Below are positions 16,314-24,473 of a stretch of 28,295 nucleotides of DNA, in pieces. The notes below the pieces were generated by a model that did no database searches, was not told the origin of the DNA, and saw only the letters and a list, made by a program, of their open reading frames with translations. Made by a program: the position numbers and the translations under genes. Numbering within the stretch: the first letter of the stretch is position 1; each line of letters begins with the position of its first letter. This DNA is from JAHFUI01 sp041485905 (GTDB lineage Bacteria; Acidobacteriota; Vicinamibacteria; Vicinamibacterales; CAVVIG01), in the NCBI GenBank assembly GCA_041485905.1, contig JBGPKK010000047.1, positions 1 through 28,295 of the forward strand, written 5' to 3'.

Positions 16314-16339
16314 GTAGGGCGGGCCGTTTAAGGCCCGCC
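16314..16339. repeat. GTAG-headed palindrome (REP-like)
   Basis: GTAG (16314-16317) is followed directly by the perfect 8-bp inverted repeat GGCGGGCC (16318-16325) and GGCCCGCC (16332-16339), with a 6-nt loop. It sits between allantoicase and OHCU decarboxylase genes. A GTAG head next to a GC-rich stem is the layout of REP elements mobilised by RAYT transposases. It could also terminate or stabilise the transcript. Confidence 0.6.
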
Positions 16340-16347
16340 GCCGAGCC

Positions 16348-16827
16348 ATGCGGCTTGACGAGCTGAACGCGCTCGATCCGACAGGGGCCGAAACCGGGCT
16401 CCTGCCCTGTTGCGGCTCCTCCCGCTGGGCGCGCGAGATGGCGGCGCGCCGCCCCTTCGCGAATCTTGAGGCGCTGGGTGAGGAAGCCGATAAGATTTGG
16501 CGCAGTCTGGGCCCCGCGGACTGGCTCGAGGCGTTTGCAGCGCACCCCCGCATCGGCGAGCGCTCGTCGGCGGCGTGGTCCGCCGAGGAGCAACGCGGGG
16601 CCCTGTCGGCGCCGCCCGCGATACGTGCCAGGCTCGACGACGCCAATCGCGAATACGAGGCCCGCTTCGGCTTCATTTTCATCGTGTGCGCAACAGGCAT
16701 GGGCGCCGCGGAGATGCTCGGACGCATCGAGGACCGATTGACGCACTCGCGCGGCGAGGAGCTGCCCGTCGCAGCCGAGGAGCAGCGGAAGATCACGCGA
16801 TTGCGGTTGAACAAGCTCGTCACATGA
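16348..16827 (+). CDS. uraD: OHCU decarboxylase
   Basis: 159-aa 2-oxo-4-hydroxy-4-carboxy-5-ureidoimidazoline decarboxylase, which gives S-allantoin stereospecifically after uricase and HIU hydrolase. Family hallmarks seen are the N-terminal LNALDPTGAE, the active-site block AAHPRIGER (about residues 67-75) with the catalytic His and Glu, and EARFGFIFIVCATG (about 108-121). The length is normal. Its stop overlaps the HIU hydrolase start (ATGA), coupling the two enzymes that act in sequence. The start has no strong ribosome site; the palindrome at 16314 lies just upstream. Confidence 0.93.
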   Translation: MRLDELNALDPTGAETGLLPCCGSSRWAREMAARRPFANLEALGEEADKIWRSLGPADWLEAFAAHPRIGERSSAAWSAEEQRGALSAPPAIRARLDDANREYEARFGFIFIVCATGMGAAEMLGRIEDRLTHSRGEELPVAAEEQRKITRLRLNKLVT

Positions 16828-17159
16828 TTACCACCCACGTGCTCGATATGGCGAAGGGACGGCCGGCCGCCGGAGTCACGGTCATCCTGGAACTGCGGCA
16901 GGCGAGCGAATGGAGTCCGATCTCCCGCGGCACTACGGACGAGAACGGCCGCCTCGCGACCCTGACCCAGGGACGCGCGATCTCGCCTGGCACCTACCGC
17001 CTGACATTCGATATCGGCGCGTACCACCGCGACCAGGGGATCAGCGTGCCGTTTTTTCCGGAGGCGAAGATCACGTTCAACGTCCGTGACGTGTCCGATC
17101 ATTTTCACGTGCCGTTGTTGCTGAGTCCGTACGGGTACAGCACGTACAAAGGTTCATGA
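16824..17159 (+). CDS. uraH: 5-Hydroxyisourate hydrolase (transthyretin-like)
   Basis: 111-aa HIU hydrolase converting the unstable uricase product 5-hydroxyisourate to OHCU. It is a transthyretin-like homotetramer. Seen are the N-terminal THVLDMAKGRPAAGV with the active-site His, the Arg in TTDENGRLAT, the His in HFHVPLLLSPYGYSTY, and the C-terminal tetrapeptide YKGS, where the enzyme signature is YRGS, a conservative Arg-to-Lys change. No signal peptide, so cytoplasmic. The ATG overlaps the TGA of the decarboxylase gene by 4 nt. Confidence 0.94.
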   Translation: MITTHVLDMAKGRPAAGVTVILELRQASEWSPISRGTTDENGRLATLTQGRAISPGTYRLTFDIGAYHRDQGISVPFFPEAKITFNVRDVSDHFHVPLLLSPYGYSTYKGS

Positions 17160-17175
17160 AGCTCGGCACTAGCAC

Positions 17176-18018
17176 ATGCCAACCCTGACCTGGAATCGGT
17201 ACGGCAAATCGCAAATCCGGCTCGTGCAGGTACGCCGATCCCCGAGCCCCGGCGGTCCAGACGAGATCGTCGATGTGACCATCGATATCCAGCTCGAGGG
17301 CGCCTTCGAGCCTGTGTACGTCGACGGCGATAATCGTGGCTGTCTCCCGACCGACACGATGAAGAACACGGTGTACGCCTTCGCGCGCCGCGATCCGATC
17401 GATCGCATCGAGACGTTCGGTCTGCGCCTCGCGGAACATTTTGTCGGCAAACCGCAGGTGTCGCGGGTCCGTGTGGTCGCGAGTGAGAGGCGTTGGGAGC
17501 ATCTGTCGGTCGGTGGTCGTCCCCGTCCCCACGCCTTCGTGCAGCCTGGCGGCGAGCAGTGGACGGCCACGGTGACGCGCGACCGAAACGGCTGCGGTGT
17601 GACGTCCGGATTGACGAACCTCCTCCTGATGAAGACGAGCGACTCGGCGTTTGCCGGATTCCCGCGCGACGAACTGACCACGCTGCCAGAGACCGGCGAT
17701 CGCCTGCTGGTGACATCGGTGACGGCCGAGTGGTCGTATCGGCCTGGCACATCCGATTTTTCGGCCCGCGACGGTATTCGCGACGCGCTCGTCGGGACGT
17801 TCGCTGCCCACGCGAGTCAATCGGTGCAGCACACGCTCTACGCGATGGGTGAAGCGGCGCTGGCTCGGTGCGGCGATCTGGTCGAGATCACGCTCACGCT
17901 GCCGAACCGGCATCATCTTCTCGTCGACCTGACTCCGTTCGGCCTCGACAACCCGAACGAAGTGTTCGTCGCCACCGACCAGCCGTTTGGTGTGATTGAA
18001 GCCACCGTACGGAGATAA
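17176..18018 (+). CDS. uox: Urate oxidase (uricase)
   Basis: 280-aa cofactor-free uricase oxidising urate with O2 to 5-hydroxyisourate and H2O2. It has two tandem T-fold domains. Key blocks are YVDGDNRGCLPTDTMKNTVY with the catalytic Thr/Lys network (about residues 50-70), LTNLLLMKTSDSAFAGFPRD (about 150-170) with the aromatic residue that stacks on urate, VTAEWSY, and LPNRHHLLVDLTPFG with the active-site His (about 241). It is slightly shorter than fungal or animal enzymes and lacks a peroxisomal tail, as expected. It is 16 nt downstream of HIU hydrolase. No catalase gene is in the window to deal with the peroxide. Confidence 0.95.
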   Translation: MPTLTWNRYGKSQIRLVQVRRSPSPGGPDEIVDVTIDIQLEGAFEPVYVDGDNRGCLPTDTMKNTVYAFARRDPIDRIETFGLRLAEHFVGKPQVSRVRVVASERRWEHLSVGGRPRPHAFVQPGGEQWTATVTRDRNGCGVTSGLTNLLLMKTSDSAFAGFPRDELTTLPETGDRLLVTSVTAEWSYRPGTSDFSARDGIRDALVGTFAAHASQSVQHTLYAMGEAALARCGDLVEITLTLPNRHHLLVDLTPFGLDNPNEVFVATDQPFGVIEATVRR

Positions 18019-18021
18019 TCC

Positions 18022-18080
18022 AAGTCTCAGGTCCCAAGTCTGCCGGAGCCGGCGCACTTGAGACTTCAGACTTGAGACTT
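18022..18080. repeat. Inverted AAGTCTCAAG repeat between uricase and preA-like genes
   Basis: The 20-mer at 18022-18041 (starting AAGTCTCAGG) is the reverse complement of 18061-18080 (ending CTTGAGACTT) at 17 of 20 positions. The loop contains a further GCCGG/CCGGC stem. The right arm has heptad steps GACTTCA, GACTTGA. It sits just after the uricase stop and just before the next ribosome site. Confidence 0.7.
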
Positions 18081-18094
18081 CCGCAGGAGACACG

Positions 18095-19249
18095 ATGGCC
18101 CCCGATCTTTCGACGATGTTCACGGGCATTCGATTCGAGAACCCGTTTCTCCTGTCGTCGGCGCCGCCGACCGAATCCGAATCGAACATCCTCCGCGCGT
18201 TCGACGTCGGCTGGGCCGGCGTGGTGACAAAAACCATCGGTCTGCATCCGGTGGTCAACGTCACCGGACCAAAGACCAAGTTCCTGCGCGCGGACGCCGA
18301 TTCTCCCCACCTGTCGATGAAGAAACGCCCCGGCGCCGCGCTGCATTCCTCCTGGAACTGGGAGCTGATTTCCGACAAGACGCTGGACTGGTGGGTGCCG
18401 CGGCTGGGGCGCGTCAAGCAGGCATTTCCGCACCGGGTCCTCGTGGCGTCGATCATGGCGGGATCCGGCAACGACACCGAGCTGCGCCACTGGCAGACGC
18501 TGGCGAAGGCGTGCCAGGACGAGGGATGCGATGCGCTGGAGCTGAATTTGTCCTGCCCGCACATGGATCGGGAGGACATGGGTTCGAATCTCGGGAAGGA
18601 CCAGGAGCTGGTGTCGATCGTGACCAAGGTCGTCAAGGAAGTAGCGCGCGTGCCGGTGTGGGCCAAGCTCACCCCATCCACCACCGACATCGTCGTCGAG
18701 GCGCGCGGCGCATTCCTAGGCGGCGCGGACGCGATCTCCTCGTCGAATACCTTTACGTCGCTGCCGCTCTTCGATGCCGACACGCTGGAGTTCGAGATCC
18801 ATGTCGACGGGCTGGTGTCGACCGGCGGCCTCGGCGGCCCGGCAATCCTGCCGCTGTCGCTCGCGAAGATGGCGCAGCTCACGCAGGCGTTTCCCGACAA
18901 GAGCTTCTCGGGGATCGGCGGCATCTCGACATTCGAGCACGCGCTGAATTACTTCCTGCTCGGATGTGGGACCGTCCAGGTCTGCACGGCGGCCATGCTC
19001 GACCACGCCGTCGGCCCGAACGTGATTCGCCAGCTGAACGAAGGACTGACGCGCTTTCTGGAGCGCCAGGCCGACAACGGCTGGACGCGCGTTGACGATT
19101 TCATCGGCATCCGCCGCGACCGCGTTGTCGCGCAGTCGCAGATCCGGCGGCCGGATGAAAAGGAGTATCACGGCGGCCACGACGCCACTGAGGGGTATGC
19201 GGCGCCCGAGGACGTGGCGGCCACAACCGCGGCGGTTAAAAACCGGTGA
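18095..19249 (+). CDS. preA: PreA-like dihydropyrimidine dehydrogenase, no ferredoxin domain
   Basis: 384-aa FMN-dependent TIM-barrel enzyme of the dihydroorotate/dihydropyrimidine dehydrogenase family, reducing uracil/thymine to dihydropyrimidines (or the reverse). Seen are FENPFLLSSAPPT at the N-terminus, VVTKTIGL, LELNLSCPHMDREDMGS in the active-site region (about residues 147-163), AKLTPSTTDI, SGIGGISTFEHALNYFLLG for FMN phosphate, and VQVCTAAM. The ribosome site AGGAGA (18085-18090) decides the start. E. coli PreA has a C-terminal domain with two 4Fe-4S clusters. Here the tail after DDFIGIRRDR is short and without cysteines. No PreT partner gene is in the window. Its product would be the natural substrate of the dihydropyrimidinase at 13948. 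Confidence 0.82.
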   Translation: MAPDLSTMFTGIRFENPFLLSSAPPTESESNILRAFDVGWAGVVTKTIGLHPVVNVTGPKTKFLRADADSPHLSMKKRPGAALHSSWNWELISDKTLDWWVPRLGRVKQAFPHRVLVASIMAGSGNDTELRHWQTLAKACQDEGCDALELNLSCPHMDREDMGSNLGKDQELVSIVTKVVKEVARVPVWAKLTPSTTDIVVEARGAFLGGADAISSSNTFTSLPLFDADTLEFEIHVDGLVSTGGLGGPAILPLSLAKMAQLTQAFPDKSFSGIGGISTFEHALNYFLLGCGTVQVCTAAMLDHAVGPNVIRQLNEGLTRFLERQADNGWTRVDDFIGIRRDRVVAQSQIRRPDEKEYHGGHDATEGYAAPEDVAATTAAVKNR

Positions 19250-19266
19250 ATGATGGAGGATGTTCG

Positions 19267-19638
19267 ATGAGGCTCAAGGGGTTCGTGTATGCCGCCTGTG
19301 TCGGAATGGTTCTGATGACGGTCCCTACGCTCGCGCATCACTCGACGGCGATGTACAACATGGCCAATCCCGTCACCGTGACCGGAGCGGTCAAGCGTTT
19401 CGAGTGGACCAATCCCCACGCGTTTATTTATCTCGACGTCAAGAACGAGAAGGGCGAGGCGGTGGAGTGGGAGATCGAGATGATGAGCCTGAACCATCTG
19501 CGTTCGTACGGCTGGATGCGGTCGACGGTGAAAGCCGGCGACACGATCAGCTGCACGGGTGGAGCAGCCAAGAGCGGAAAGCCCGCGATGCTCTCGTCTT
19601 TGATCGATTTGCCCGACGGCAGGAAAATCAAATCCTAG
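19267..19638 (+). CDS. Secreted DUF6152 protein
   Basis: 123-aa exported protein of unknown function, family DUF6152. GGAGGA (19255-19260) sets the ATG at 19267; an earlier ATG-like frame start at 19246 is not supported. A signal peptide (KGFVYAACVGMVLMTVPTLA) precedes the conserved AHHSTAMYNM, where paired His suggest a metal site. Family blocks follow: VTVTGAVKRFEWTNPHAFIY, VEWEIEMMSLNHLRSYGW and VKAGDTISCTGGAAKSGKP. It is usually found beside secreted WEGDTLVVD proteins, as here, with the next gene 11 nt downstream. A periplasmic location is predicted. Confidence 0.85.
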   Translation: MRLKGFVYAACVGMVLMTVPTLAHHSTAMYNMANPVTVTGAVKRFEWTNPHAFIYLDVKNEKGEAVEWEIEMMSLNHLRSYGWMRSTVKAGDTISCTGGAAKSGKPAMLSSLIDLPDGRKIKS

Positions 19639-19649
19639 CGGAGGCCGTG

Positions 19650-20726
19650 ATGACCCACCACGTACGAACGATCCGGGCCGCGGCGTTGGCTGCGGCGCTG
19701 TTGTCATTCATTCCGCCGGCATTCGGTCAGACGCCGGCCGCGCCGCCGGCACAGGGCGCGCCCCCGCCGGGGCCGTCGGGAGCGATCCAGCGGCGGGCCG
19801 CGCCGCCCGCTCGCATTCTCGATTTCAAGGCCGAGCCGAGCTCCATCCGTCCCGGCGAATCGGCGACCTTGATCTGGGCCACCGAGAACCCGAACGCGAT
19901 CACGATCGAGCCGGATTTGGGCCGCGCCGCGCCCAGAGGCAGCCGCCGCGTCACACCGGCGGCGACCACAACCTACACGCTGTCAGTCACCGGTCCGAAC
20001 GGCACTGAAACGCGATCGGTCACTGTCACGGTTGTCGGGACGAGCCCCGCGGTCGCGAAAGCCGCAGGGAGTGCGGCGAGCGTGAAGAAGGACATCCCGC
20101 GGACGGCCGACGGCAAGCCGGATTTGAGCGGCGTCTACGGATACGGCGCCGGCGGTCGCGGCGCCCCACCGCCTGGCGCCAGCGGATTGCCGACGACGCC
20201 GACGCTGAAGCCAGGCGCGGAGAACTACAAGGTTGTCCGCGCGGCGGACGACACCGGTCAATACGCCGGCTGCTTGCCGCCCGGCATCCCGCAAACGTTT
20301 TTCGTGCCCTACTACATGCAGATCGTCCAGGCGCCCACACACGTCGTGATCGCGCACGAGTATCTGAATCTGTTCCGCATCATCCCGACCGATGGGCGTC
20401 CCCACCCGCTGGATCCCGATCCGTCGTGGATGGGCAACCCGGTCGCGCGCTGGGAGGGGGACACGCTGGTCGTCGATTCGATCGGGTTCAACGACAAGAC
20501 CGAGATCAGCGGCTACCGGCACACCGAGGCGCTGCACGTGGTCGAGCGTTTTCAGCGCATCGACTACGGCACGCTGCAATACGACGTGACGATTGAAGAC
20601 CCCAACGTCTTTGCCGGTCCGTGGGCGATCCGCAGGACCTTTCCGCTGCTGCCGGAATACGACCGAATCGAAGAATTCGTCTGCGAGAACAACCGCGAGT
20701 ACAAGGACCTGTTCGACAAGAAATAG
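19650..20726 (+). CDS. Secreted Ig-like protein with WEGDTLVVD domain
   Basis: 358 aa. The start is the ATG at 19650, after GGAGG (19640-19644). A signal peptide of about 27 residues (ending AFG-Q) is followed by a Pro/Ala/Gly linker. Residues ~50-125 form an Ig-like domain of the type FKAEPSSIRPGESATLIWAT ... TTTYTLSVTGPNG, common in acidobacterial secreted proteins. After a second linker, residues ~150-358 form a domain with YYMQIVQAPTHVVIAHEY, VARWEGDTLVVDSIGFND and a C-terminal DPNVFAGPWAIRRTFPL. The latter is widespread next to DUF6152 genes but has no established function that I know. Periplasmic or outer-membrane-associated. Likely the middle gene of a four-gene secreted set. Confidence 0.82.
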   Translation: MTHHVRTIRAAALAAALLSFIPPAFGQTPAAPPAQGAPPPGPSGAIQRRAAPPARILDFKAEPSSIRPGESATLIWATENPNAITIEPDLGRAAPRGSRRVTPAATTTYTLSVTGPNGTETRSVTVTVVGTSPAVAKAAGSAASVKKDIPRTADGKPDLSGVYGYGAGGRGAPPPGASGLPTTPTLKPGAENYKVVRAADDTGQYAGCLPPGIPQTFFVPYYMQIVQAPTHVVIAHEYLNLFRIIPTDGRPHPLDPDPSWMGNPVARWEGDTLVVDSIGFNDKTEISGYRHTEALHVVERFQRIDYGTLQYDVTIEDPNVFAGPWAIRRTFPLLPEYDRIEEFVCENNREYKDLFDKK

Positions 20727-20744
20727 GGTTTGGCCGGCCGAACC
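20727..20744. repeat. GGCCGGCC-centred palindrome
   Basis: GGTT-t-GGCCGGCC-g-AACC is an 18-bp palindrome with one non-complementary pair. It follows immediately after the stop at 20726 and precedes the ribosome site at 20784. It may be a weak terminator or protein-binding site; there is no loop or U-tract. Confidence 0.3.
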
Positions 20745-20796
20745 GCCCCCAGCGGTGTCTAAAGTTCGGACCCAGGGTTTCCCAGGAGGCAGGCTG

Positions 20797-21828
20797 ATGC
20801 GAGCGTTCCGATTCGCTGTGGCCCTTTTTGCGTTTGTTGCGGGTATTGCCCTCGGGGCCATCGCCTTTCCCACCGCACAAACTCCCGCGCCAGACGCGGC
20901 GTCTGTGCTCGCTTCGGCGCGAGAGGCGCTCGGCGGCGAGAAGCGAATCGCCGCCGTCAAGACCATCGTCGCGACCGGACGCACGCGTCAGGTTCGTGGC
21001 GACAATCTGGTGCCGATCGAATTCGAGATCGCCAGCGAACTGCCGGACAAGTACGTCCGCAAGGACGAAATCCCCGCACAGGAAAGCGGACCGACGACGG
21101 TCGGCTTCAGCGGCGACGCGCTCATTCAGTTGCCGGCCCCACCGACCGGTGGCATCCCCGGGAGGCCGGGCGGACCGCCGCCGCCCACGCCGGAGCAGCA
21201 GCAGGCCGCGAGTCGCGCGCGCGCCAACGGCGTCAAGCAGGACTTCGCGCGGCTGATGCTCGGCTTCTTCGCCGGCTCGTTCAGCAGTTATCCGCTCAGC
21301 CTCACGTACGCCGGACAGGCCGAAGCGCCGCAGGGCATGGCCGACGTTCTCGACGTTAAAGTTCCCGGGGGCCCAGCAAACCTGGCCATGCGCTTCTTCG
21401 TCTATAGGGACACGCACCTGCCGGTGATGGTCACATGGCAGGGCGCTCCTGCCGGTCCGGGCCGCGGACCCGGCGCGGGGCCGGCACGTGGTCCCGTCCC
21501 TGGACCGGCGGCAGGTCCCGGACCGGCACCCAATCCGGGCGCGGCACCAGGTCCAGGACCGGCACCAGGTCCGGCAACCGGCGCGGGACCAGTCCCGGGT
21601 CCGGCTGCGGGAGCAGCACCCGGTTCGGGCGCGGGACCGGCGGGACGCGGAGCAGCGCCGGGTCCGGAAAACCGTCTCTACTTCGCCGACTATCGCGATG
21701 TGAATGGTTTGAAGTTGCCCTTCCGATTGCGGCGCGCCGTCGGTCCCGACACCATCGAAGAGACCACGTTCGATGGCTTCCGGATCAACGCGAAGATCGA
21801 TCCGAAGAAATTCGAGGTTTCAAAATGA
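20797..21828 (+). CDS. Secreted protein with Pro/Gly/Ala-rich tract
   Basis: 343 aa, no named family recognised. AGGAGG at 20784-20789 sets the ATG at 20797; a signal peptide (FRFAVALFAFVAGIALGAIA) follows. Residues ~30-205 resemble the beta-rich, lipoprotein-carrier-like proteins that accompany acidobacterial receptors: ASVLASAREALGGEKRIAAV and VATGRTRQV, then a strand-rich stretch. Residues ~215-290 are almost entirely Pro, Gly and Ala in repeats such as GPGPAPGP and GPVPGPAAG. The domain resumes with ENRLYFADYRDVNGLKLPFR and FDGFRINAKIDPKKFE. The low-complexity insert therefore interrupts a single folded domain. The stop overlaps the receptor start (ATGA), so the two proteins are probably made together and may act together at the outer membrane. 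Confidence 0.75.
   Translation: MRAFRFAVALFAFVAGIALGAIAFPTAQTPAPDAASVLASAREALGGEKRIAAVKTIVATGRTRQVRGDNLVPIEFEIASELPDKYVRKDEIPAQESGPTTVGFSGDALIQLPAPPTGGIPGRPGGPPPPTPEQQQAASRARANGVKQDFARLMLGFFAGSFSSYPLSLTYAGQAEAPQGMADVLDVKVPGGPANLAMRFFVYRDTHLPVMVTWQGAPAGPGRGPGAGPARGPVPGPAAGPGPAPNPGAAPGPGPAPGPATGAGPVPGPAAGAAPGSGAGPAGRGAAPGPENRLYFADYRDVNGLKLPFRLRRAVGPDTIEETTFDGFRINAKIDPKKFEVSK
21437..21663. repeat. Low-complexity Pro/Gly/Ala-coding DNA repeat
   Basis: Degenerate units of the type GGTCCNGGNCCGGCACC recur through this stretch within the gene at 20797, and encode alternating Gly-Pro and Ala. The repeats also keep an alternative frame open for 390 nt upstream of the receptor start. Such DNA is prone to length change by slippage. 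Confidence 0.6.
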
Positions 21829-24473
21829 AGGTGGGACTCGTCGTTCTCCTCGGCGTCCTCATCGCGTGTGCATCCCCGGCGGCCGCGCAAGCGCGGCGCG
21901 ACGGCCGGCTGCTCGTGACTGTCGTCGATCAGACCGGTGCGGTCATTCCGGCGGCGACCGTGAGCGTGGTGGGGCAGGATGCCGCCACTCGCACGGCGCT
22001 CGCTCCGGCGAAGACCTCCGATCAGGGCATCGCGGCCATCGCGGGTCTCGCGCCTGGCCGCTACGCCGTCCAGGCGGAGTTCCCCGGCTTCGAGGTCGGT
22101 TCCATCAAAGACGTCAGGGTGCGCACCGGCGACAACAAAGAGACGATTGTCCTGACGATCGCCAGGCTGACCGACGAAGTCACCGTCGGACGGGATGCGC
22201 AGACGGCCGCGACCGATCCGCGGGGTCTCACGTTTGGGTCGGCGCTCACGCGCGAGCAGATCGACGCCCTCTCCGATGACCCGAACGTGGTGCGGCAGCA
22301 ACTGGCGGACATGGCCGGCCCTGGCGCGGTCATCCGGGTCGACAGCTTCGAGGGCGGCGATCTTCCGCCCAAGTCGCAGATCAAGTCGATACACATCACG
22401 CGCGACGCCTTCGCCGCCGAGAACCACAACGCCGGCGCGATCTTCATCGACATCATCACGCAGCCTGGCATCGGCGCACTGCGCGGCGGCGGACAATTCA
22501 GTTTTCGTGACGGGTCGATGAGCGGCCGAAGTCCGTTCACGCCGACCAAGGGGCCGGAACGGACGGAGAACTACGGCTTCAACTTCGGCGGTTCGATCGT
22601 GCCGCAGAAGAGCTCGTTTTCGGTCTCGGTCTCGGGGATGACGTCGTACGACACGTCGAACCTGAACGTCGTGCTGCCCGGCGGCACGAAGCAGTCGGAG
22701 GCGTTGACGCTGCGGACTCCCCGCGATCGCGTCAACCTTTCCGTGCAGTTCGACGATGCGATCACCCGCGATCAGACGCTGCGGATGGCGTTCTATCAGA
22801 ACAAGAATACCGCGAGCAATCTCGGCGTCGGCGGGTACGTTTTACCTGAGGGCGCATATTCCAGCGAAGACGCGTCCTACACGTTCCGCATTCAGGAAGC
22901 CGGACCGCTCGGCCGCCGCTTTTTCACGAACACCCGCCTGAACATCAATGTGTCGCACTCCGAGCAGCACGCCGCGCTCGAAGCGCCGACCATCCGCATC
23001 AACGAAGCATCCACCAGGGGCGGCGCTCAAGTGGCCGGCGGCCGCGATTCGAAGATCTTCAATCTCGCGTCCGATCTCGACTACGTTCGCGGGATCCATT
23101 CGGTGCGGGCGGGTATTACGTTCGACGCCGGATCGTGGCGCTCCGACACCACGTCGAATTATCTCGGGACCTACACCTTCGAAAGCAACGACGCGTTCCT
23201 TGCCGGCACGCCTCGCAGCTACACGCGGCGGATCGGCGATCCGCTCATCAATTACTTCGATGTGCGCGGCGGGCTCTACGTGCAGGACGACATCCGCGTC
23301 AGGCGGAACCTCACCCTCAGCCCGGGCGTGCGGTACGAGCTTCAGACGCACGTGAACGACTTCGGGAGCGTCGGACCCCGGTTTGCCGTCACGTGGGCGC
23401 CGTTCAAGAGCGGCAAGACGACGCTGCGGTTGAGCACGGGTGTGTTTTACGACTGGCTCGACCAGGGCACGTACGAGCAGACACTCCGGGTCGACGGGTT
23501 CCGCCAGCAGGAGCTGGACATCATCAATCCGTCGTATCCCGATCCTGGGAATCTCGGTGTGATTCCGCCGGTGAACCGGTATCTCCTGAGCCGCGATTGG
23601 CAGATGCCGCGGAGCGCGCGTCTGACCGCGGCGGCCGATCAAGCGATCACGCCGAAGCTTCGTCTGGGCGTCGTATACACCTACCTGCGCCGCGAGGACA
23701 TCGGACGCGGGCTGAACCTGAACGCCCCTGTCGACGGCATTCGCCCGGATCCGCTGTTCGGTAATATCGTGATGGCCGTCTCGGACGCGAGCGCGCGTCA
23801 GCACACGCTGGGCTTCAACTATCAGATCGGCGGTCTCCCGCCGCCGGTTCTTCCGACAAATGCGCCGAGAATCGACTTCAAGCGGGTCTTCCTGATTGGC
23901 CAGTACACGTTCGGCGTGTTGGACAACAATTTCGAGGGCCCGTTCAGTCCTCCGCCGAGCGGCACGCTGGCGACCGAATGGGGTCCGAACCCCGGCGACA
24001 CCAGGCATCGCGTGAATCTCACCATGGTGTCCCAGACGCTCAAGAATCTTCAGGCGCAGGTGGGCCTGAATGCCGCGACGGGGACGCCGTACACGATTCT
24101 CACCGGCCGCGACGACAACGGCGATCTGATCTTCAACGATCGGCCCGCCGGCGTGGGCCGTAACACATTGCGCGGTGATGCGCAGTGGACGGTGAACGCG
24201 AGCTTCAGCTACTCGTTTCAGTTCGGGAAACGCGGTGGCGCGCTGCCGCCGGGCGTCCGCATCATTGTTCTGAACGGCGCGCCGCAGGTGGATACGGTCG
24301 CCATCAACAACCAGCCGCGTTTCCGTGTGGGGTTCTACGTCCAGGCTCAGAACCTGACGAACCATTACAACTACGGCAACCCGATCGGCACCATGACGTC
24401 GCCCTTTTTCGGCGTGCCGACGCAGGTCGTCAACCCGCGCAAGGTCGACATGGGGCTGCAGTTCCAGTTCTAG
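21825..24473 (+). CDS. TonB-dependent receptor-like outer-membrane protein
   Basis: 882-aa outer-membrane receptor of the acidobacterial carboxypeptidase-regulatory/Oar-like type. The ATG at 21825 overlaps the previous stop (ATGA); the longer open frame upstream is a by-product of the repeat tract. A signal peptide (MKVGLVVLLGVLIACASPAAA) comes first. Residues ~28-105 are a CarboxypepD_reg beta-sandwich (LLVTVVDQTGAVIPAATVS, GLAPGRYAVQAEFPGF). Residues ~130-225 are plug-like. The remainder is a beta-barrel with alternating hydrophobic strands, ending VNPRKVDMGLQFQF with the terminal Phe used for barrel assembly. No TonB box is certain. The ligand is unknown; partnership with the preceding secreted protein is inferred from coupling. 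Confidence 0.87.
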   Translation: MKVGLVVLLGVLIACASPAAAQARRDGRLLVTVVDQTGAVIPAATVSVVGQDAATRTALAPAKTSDQGIAAIAGLAPGRYAVQAEFPGFEVGSIKDVRVRTGDNKETIVLTIARLTDEVTVGRDAQTAATDPRGLTFGSALTREQIDALSDDPNVVRQQLADMAGPGAVIRVDSFEGGDLPPKSQIKSIHITRDAFAAENHNAGAIFIDIITQPGIGALRGGGQFSFRDGSMSGRSPFTPTKGPERTENYGFNFGGSIVPQKSSFSVSVSGMTSYDTSNLNVVLPGGTKQSEALTLRTPRDRVNLSVQFDDAITRDQTLRMAFYQNKNTASNLGVGGYVLPEGAYSSEDASYTFRIQEAGPLGRRFFTNTRLNINVSHSEQHAALEAPTIRINEASTRGGAQVAGGRDSKIFNLASDLDYVRGIHSVRAGITFDAGSWRSDTTSNYLGTYTFESNDAFLAGTPRSYTRRIGDPLINYFDVRGGLYVQDDIRVRRNLTLSPGVRYELQTHVNDFGSVGPRFAVTWAPFKSGKTTLRLSTGVFYDWLDQGTYEQTLRVDGFRQQELDIINPSYPDPGNLGVIPPVNRYLLSRDWQMPRSARLTAAADQAITPKLRLGVVYTYLRREDIGRGLNLNAPVDGIRPDPLFGNIVMAVSDASARQHTLGFNYQIGGLPPPVLPTNAPRIDFKRVFLIGQYTFGVLDNNFEGPFSPPPSGTLATEWGPNPGDTRHRVNLTMVSQTLKNLQAQVGLNAATGTPYTILTGRDDNGDLIFNDRPAGVGRNTLRGDAQWTVNASFSYSFQFGKRGGALPPGVRIIVLNGAPQVDTVAINNQPRFRVGFYVQAQNLTNHYNYGNPIGTMTSPFFGVPTQVVNPRKVDMGLQFQF

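Noticed and set aside
18560..18610. Lack of the mammalian DPD active-site Cys in the MGSNLGKDQE loop taken as inactivation
   Set aside because: As far as I recall, bacterial PreA proteins also vary at this position, so the change alone does not show loss of activity.
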